Assembly: GCA_009782775.1 (NCBI GenBank)
Contig: WRIL01000002.1
Coordinates: 1-64,000 of the forward strand
Direction of reading: 5' to 3'
DNA from: Desulfovibrionaceae bacterium
GTDB lineage: Bacteria; Desulfobacterota; Desulfovibrionia; Desulfovibrionales; Desulfovibrionaceae
DNA: 64,000 nucleotides
Shown: one piece after another, positions 59,939-64,000 of the stretch
Position numbering within the stretch: position 1 is the first letter of the stretch
Layout: the number at the start of each line of letters is the position of its first letter
Program-made: the position numbers and the translations under genes
Notes under the pieces: generated by a model
Told to the model about the DNA's origin: nothing
What the model saw: only the letters and a program-made list of their open reading frames with translations
The model's database searches: none

Positions 59939-62884
59939 CTATTTTTTATCCAGAAGCGCCAGGGCCGAGTCAAATTCAAAGTGGGCCAGGCAGTTTTTAA
60001 CCTGCCCCAGCAGGTTCTGGTCCAGTAAGCTTCCCAGCAGCGTCTGCTTGGCTTCGTAGAAGGCCACGGCTTCGCCGTCGTCGTCCCTCAAGTAAGCTAG
60101 CAGAGTGTCCAGAGCGGCCTGGGCTTCGTACTTGTTTTCAGCCGAAGGAGGAGCGGCTTCCGGGGCCACCGGAGGGCTTTGGTTTTGCAGTCCCAGGGTT
60201 TGGGTCAGAAAGAGCTGCACTTCGCGCAGGCGCGAGAAACAGGTCTTGGCCAGATCCGGATGATTGATGTCGCCGTCCTTGTGCGCTAATTCCAAATCTT
60301 TGGCCTTTTCGAAAAGATCGTCCACCCCGATGGAGCCGGCCAGCCCCTTTAGAGTGTGGGCGATGCGGGTGGCTTCCTCAAGGTTGCCTGCGGCCACCGC
60401 GTTCTGGTAGGTTTCATCCATATTCTGGTAAAATTCCACGAACTGCACCAGGAGCTTGCGGTAGAGCTTCTGATTGTTGCCCAGGCGTTTCAGGGCATTC
60501 TCGTTGAAACCTGGCAAAGGCGGTAAAGATTCTTGCTGTTGGGTCATTGGTGTCCTCTCTGTTCTCAAAGTATTCACTTTGCGGGCATCTGCCGGCGCGG
60601 ATTCCCTTGGGGGGCTTTCCTGGGGCGGCAGCCAGGCCAGACGTTGTTCCGGGGCCGGCTTGGTTCTCGCCGGATCTTCCGGAATGGGAAAATGTCGCAC
60701 CAGGTCGTATATTTCACGCACTAGGCGCTCTTTTTTCACAGGCAGGCTGAAGCGTTTGTCAGCCGTATCCTGCTCCACCGGCTGGTCTTTACGCAAAATC
60801 AGCCGTGCTCGCGCCGGGGCACTGAGCAAAATGGGAGGAATCCAGTTTAGCCCCAAGTCCTGGCGGATATGCCGGATAATCATGTCCGTATCCAAGCTGC
60901 CGCTGGAATTTTCCAACCAGACAAGGCGGTATTTTTCGCTCTGGTCATAGTAGCGGAGCATCCTGAAGGCTTCCTGGGCCGTATGCGCTTTGTGCGTCCG
61001 CAGACCGAGGGCCAGGAGCTGTTTTTCCAGGGACGCGCTTTGCCTACCGTTTTTGCGGGTTTCCGTAAGCGCGGGGGACGCGTCCAGAAGCAACATAGGC
61101 ATGCCCGCAAGCTCCAAAACCATCCGGCCGTAAAGTAAATAATCCTCGCTTATGGATTGCAGCGGCAGTTTCAGGCGCACGCTGGTTCCCTCGCCTAGAC
61201 AGCTTTGGATATGGATTTCTCCGTCCATGAGGTCAAGCAGTTTGCGGCATAAAACCAGACCCAGGCCAGTGCCGCCGAACTTTCTGGTGGAGGATCCGTC
61301 CACCTGGGTAAAGGTTTGGAAGAGGCCCCCTACCTGTTCCTCGCTCATGCCGATGCCGCTGTCCCTTACTTCCAGCCGCAGGGCCACCGCGTCCCCAGGT
61401 TTTTTAATGTCCTCCAGGCGGCAGAGCACATCCACTCCGCCTTGTTCAGTAAATTTCAGCGCATTGCTCAACAAATTGCTGAGAATCTGCCCCAGGCGCA
61501 AGATATCGCCGCTCAGGAGCGGCGGTTTTTCCGGAGAGATGCTCCAGTTCAGGCGGATTTTTTTCTCAGCGGCCTGGGGCTGAAACTTGTTCAGAACAAA
61601 TTCCAGCAGGTTTTCCACCCGGAAAGGCGCGTAATCCAGGATAAACTGCTCCGACTCCAGTTTGGACAAATCCAGAATGTCGTTGATAATGCCGAGTAAA
61701 TTATTAGATGCTTCATGGATCTTATCAAGATATATTTTTTGTTTGGAGGAGAGATCCGTTTTGAGCATCATACCTGTAAGGCTGACGATGGCGTTGGTGG
61801 GCGTGCAGGTGCCCTGGTTCATATTGGCAAGAAATTCGCTTTTGACCCGGTTGACCGCCATGGTTTCATTGCTGGCCTGGGTTATTTCGCGGTTGCGCTC
61901 CGCCAGGGCCGTGCCCATATCTTCGTAAGAGCTGGCCAGGCGTTTGAAATCCTTGTTGAGCTTTCCCGCCGGGCCGAGGTCCGCGCCGTTTCGGCGCAAC
62001 AAAAGGTGCGCCGGCCTTAGCATGCCGAAGTAGCTCAGCAAGCCGACAAGGCTCAGGGAAGCCAGAATGGATAAGAAGATCATCGCCAGGTCAAAGGTAA
62101 AAAGCTGTTCAGTCCGTGGATAGGCCTGATCCGCGATCATGTACAAGATCAGGCCTTCGGCCAGTGGTATGCGCTGGTAAGCGGCCACCATGCGTCTGCC
62201 TTCCTTGCCTGCGGGGGTGGAAAAATCCGTCTCTTGCAAGGGTTGCTGCCGCAGTTCCCATAGGGAAGAGGCGATTTCCCCAGTTACATCGCTGCCCCCG
62301 GCCGGGTAAAGAGGCATGACACTGCCGAGCGCATCCAGGGCGAAGAGCTGTCCGTCCGCGAATATGCCTGTTGGTTTGTAATAGTCCAGAAAACCGGGAT
62401 TCACGGAAAGGAAGATCCGGCCGGGGGTTTCACCAGGTTCGTTCAGCCTGGGTGAGGCCAGGCGGAGTACGGTGCGCCCGGTGAAAGGATCCGGCAGAAA
62501 AAGGCCCGAGGCGTATTCCTGGAGAGGGATGTTGACGCCGGGCTGGAAGTTTTTGGCCGCGGCCAGGACGTTGCCGACCGAATCAGTAATGTAGATGTTT
62601 TCATAATACGGGCTGGCCGGCAGAAAACCCGCGAGTTTTGCTGAAGAAAGGTCCGGTAGGACGCCGGCGGCCGACATCAGGCCGCGGGCGTTCCGCAGAA
62701 CGGTTTCCGGGCTTAGAGACAGGAAATTCAGTTGCAGGAGATAATTCTGTTTCAGATTCGCGTCCGCCCCTAGCCGGAACGAGAGGCTGGAAAAAGCCAG
62801 GAAGCCCGCCATCGGGAACAGGCAAATCGCCAGGATCAGGTAAATGGCGGAACGTATGGAGTTTGGCCGTAACATCTCGTTCAT
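59939..62884 (-). CDS. Hybrid sensor kinase with degenerate phospho-accepting His (probable pseudokinase) and intact HPt
   Basis: A 981-residue two-TM membrane sensor. TM1 (about 12-34), periplasmic sensor region, TM2 (about 265-290). In the dimerisation domain the H-box reads NMNQGTCTPTNAI where kinases have NMSHEIRTPLNAI; residue 357 is Gln (CAG) instead of His. The ATP-binding domain looks intact (LLSNALKFTEQGG, DSGIGMSEEQV, RKFGGTGLGLVL). The following receiver-like region is degenerate: the Asp site reads LVWLENSSGS. The HPt domain is intact (RIAHTLKGLAGSIG). The C-terminus (HFEFDSALALLDKK) matches the shared module of the other two kinases. It overlaps the upstream hybrid kinase by one base (TAATG). 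The track start MNEMLRP is used. Confidence 0.88.
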   Translation of the reverse strand: MNEMLRPNSIRSAIYLILAICLFPMAGFLAFSSLSFRLGADANLKQNYLLQLNFLSLSPETVLRNARGLMSAAGVLPDLSSAKLAGFLPASPYYENIYITDSVGNVLAAAKNFQPGVNIPLQEYASGLFLPDPFTGRTVLRLASPRLNEPGETPGRIFLSVNPGFLDYYKPTGIFADGQLFALDALGSVMPLYPAGGSDVTGEIASSLWELRQQPLQETDFSTPAGKEGRRMVAAYQRIPLAEGLILYMIADQAYPRTEQLFTFDLAMIFLSILASLSLVGLLSYFGMLRPAHLLLRRNGADLGPAGKLNKDFKRLASSYEDMGTALAERNREITQASNETMAVNRVKSEFLANMNQGTCTPTNAIVSLTGMMLKTDLSSKQKIYLDKIHEASNNLLGIINDILDLSKLESEQFILDYAPFRVENLLEFVLNKFQPQAAEKKIRLNWSISPEKPPLLSGDILRLGQILSNLLSNALKFTEQGGVDVLCRLEDIKKPGDAVALRLEVRDSGIGMSEEQVGGLFQTFTQVDGSSTRKFGGTGLGLVLCRKLLDLMDGEIHIQSCLGEGTSVRLKLPLQSISEDYLLYGRMVLELAGMPMLLLDASPALTETRKNGRQSASLEKQLLALGLRTHKAHTAQEAFRMLRYYDQSEKYRLVWLENSSGSLDTDMIIRHIRQDLGLNWIPPILLSAPARARLILRKDQPVEQDTADKRFSLPVKKERLVREIYDLVRHFPIPEDPARTKPAPEQRLAWLPPQESPPRESAPADARKVNTLRTERTPMTQQQESLPPLPGFNENALKRLGNNQKLYRKLLVQFVEFYQNMDETYQNAVAAGNLEEATRIAHTLKGLAGSIGVDDLFEKAKDLELAHKDGDINHPDLAKTCFSRLREVQLFLTQTLGLQNQSPPVAPEAAPPSAENKYEAQAALDTLLAYLRDDDGEAVAFYEAKQTLLGSLLDQNLLGQVKNCLAHFEFDSALALLDKK

Positions 62885-64000
62885 TACTCCGCGGCTGTAG
62901 CCTCAGGCCAGTAAGGCAGCAGGTGGGCGATAAAGCTGCCGGCTGTATCCCACTGCTGCTCGTCAATCAGGAGCCGCAATTTTTCCGAACGGCCGACACC
63001 CGCATAGCGGCGTAGAGCGCTGCCTCCCTTGTTGAAGAAAGCTCCCGCCTCGGCGTGGTCATTCTTCAGTCTCAGGTAAAGTTCACGCAGAAAACGTCCC
63101 ACTTGCCCGGACCTGTCCGGATGCATCGGCAGCCAGCGCCGCAAGACTGTAAAAAGGGCGCCCTGGTCTACGGGTTTGAGGACATAATCATCCATGCCGG
63201 CCTTCCGGCAGGCTACAAGCTCCTGGGAACTGCGGCCGGCTGTTAAAGCAATGATCGGGATGTGTCCGGCCCCCAGATAGTTGTCCTGGCGGATGCGCCG
63301 AGCGCTTTCAAAGCCGTCCATGTACGGCATCTGCGGATCCATGAGCACCATATCAAAGGGGCGGTCGCGTCTCGCGGCGGCAAGGGCTTTGAGGGCTTCA
63401 CTCCCGTTACCCACCGCGCACACCTCCATCTGGGCCGCAGTCATCAGGGATGCGGCAATTTGCTGGTGCAACTGGTTGTCTTCGGCCAGCAGGACCCGCA
63501 GGCCGGCAAAATCAGCCGGGTTTTCCCGGTATGGGTCTTCGCCCTTAGCGCCGTTGAGCAAAGTCAGGGCATCCAGCATCAAGGAAGCCTGGATGGGAGT
63601 GGGCAGGAAGGCGTCCGCCCCGAACCTTTCCACCATGTAACGGACCTCGCTGCGGCTGAATGAGGAGGTGACGATGATTTTGGGAATTTTTTCCAGGCGC
63701 ATCCGTTCGCGAATCTGCCGGATAATTCCCTCCAGGTCCAGGGTCGAGTTGCGCCAGCCCAGGATCAGAAAGTCGTACCCGTCGCCCTGGGCATCGGCCT
63801 CGACCAGCGCGCTCAAGGCGGGAGGAACATGTTCGAAGATGCTCACCCGCATGGAGAAACCGTTTAGAAGATTGGCGTGCAGGAGTCTGGAGGAGGAATC
63901 GGCATCGCAGAGCAGCACATGTTTATCCTCCACCAGGCTTGCGGTCTGGTGCTGGCTTTCCGCCTGGTATCCCAGATGCACTATGCAGGAGCAGATAGTG
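62884..64000 (-). CDS. Hybrid sensor kinase, C-terminal part with two receiver domains (cut by window edge)
   Basis: The reading frame is open to the right edge of the window. The first residues visible (TICSCIVHLGYQ) look like the end of a HATPase domain, so this is probably the C-terminal part of a larger hybrid kinase. Receiver 1 is degenerate: the Asp site reads FLILGWRNSTLDLEG with Gly where Asp is expected. Receiver 2 is intact (LLAEDNQLHQQI, phospho-acceptor in VLMDPQMPYMDG, K in YVLKPVD). A C-terminal helical stretch (FLRELYLRLKNDHAEAG to WDTAGSFIAHLL) is related to the same module in the other two kinases. The GTG at 63981 used by the track is probably not the start. The stop overlaps the ATG of the next kinase. 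Confidence 0.8.
   Translation of the reverse strand, partial: TICSCIVHLGYQAESQHQTASLVEDKHVLLCDADSSSRLLHANLLNGFSMRVSIFEHVPPALSALVEADAQGDGYDFLILGWRNSTLDLEGIIRQIRERMRLEKIPKIIVTSSFSRSEVRYMVERFGADAFLPTPIQASLMLDALTLLNGAKGEDPYRENPADFAGLRVLLAEDNQLHQQIAASLMTAAQMEVCAVGNGSEALKALAAARRDRPFDMVLMDPQMPYMDGFESARRIRQDNYLGAGHIPIIALTAGRSSQELVACRKAGMDDYVLKPVDQGALFTVLRRWLPMHPDRSGQVGRFLRELYLRLKNDHAEAGAFFNKGGSALRRYAGVGRSEKLRLLIDEQQWDTAGSFIAHLLPYWPEATAAE

Overview
This 64 kb window is a dense, GC-rich bacterial chromosome segment with no gap over 300 bases between genes. I saw no tRNA, rRNA, transposase or CRISPR array. It looks like a sulfate-reducing deltaproteobacterium of the Desulfovibrio type. The best evidence is a complete CO-linked energy-converting hydrogenase operon in the order cooM-K-L-X-U-H-hypA-cooF, which I recall from Desulfovibrio vulgaris, together with Gram-negative envelope genes (Kdo transferase, heptose epimerase, O-antigen ligase) and several hybrid sensor kinases. 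The taxonomic call is inference; no marker gene was searched.

Layout. 1-3275 (minus): uvrC, hypD and the start of hypE. 3430-4980: a chemoreceptor with a cytoplasmic PAS domain. 5057-9622 (minus): a YifB/ComM ATPase and a 1009-residue membrane protein of unknown function. 9787-12857 (plus): a tightly coupled set of a Cys-containing hypothetical, CvpA-like, MazG and an AI-2E/PerM-family permease. 12860-18637 (minus): asnS, a very short tautomerase missing from the ORF track, an M23 peptidase, ftsE, ftsX and a RACo-like ferredoxin/ASKHA protein. 18712-22635 (minus): an HD-domain protein, D-Ala-D-Ala ligase-like, waaA and hldD. 22748-24561 (plus): hisC and cmk. 24556-31528 (minus): a hybrid kinase, a murein amidase, miaB and a small hypothetical.

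31746-40077 (plus) is the coo hydrogenase operon. It encodes a double antiporter-like membrane subunit, the membrane anchor, the small and large subunits, ferredoxin-like subunits and the nickel chaperone HypA. CooF would bring electrons (from CO dehydrogenase in known systems), the NiFe site would make H2, and the membrane arm would couple this to ion pumping. hypD and hypE at the window edge belong to the same maturation pathway. CO dehydrogenase (cooS) and CooA are not in the window. The operon is followed by a remnant of a VOC-family gene running into the end of feoB. feoAB has a promoter overlapped by a Fur-box-like sequence.

42867-46416 (plus): a CbpA-like DnaJ and ClpB. 46420-52706: a surface-glycan locus with an O-antigen ligase-like protein, GT17, GT-B, GT2 and DUF5672-like transferases and a radical SAM protein; parts of it are clearly AT-rich and may be acquired. 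52776-54766 (minus): hflK and hflC. 54931-57351 (plus): a TPM-like membrane protein with a His-rich repeat, rnhA and an MFS exporter. 57381-64000 (minus): two sensor kinases, a J-domain protein and recJ. One of the kinases has lost the phospho-accepting histidine.

Most noteworthy: the pseudokinase-type sensor beside a second hybrid kinase with a degenerate receiver; a C-terminal helical module shared by all three sensor kinases; a REP-like palindromic repeat that lies in the coo leader and also supplies the stop codon of a glycosyltransferase; the His-rich TPM protein; and the 1009-residue protein with a possible PHP-like N-terminal part.
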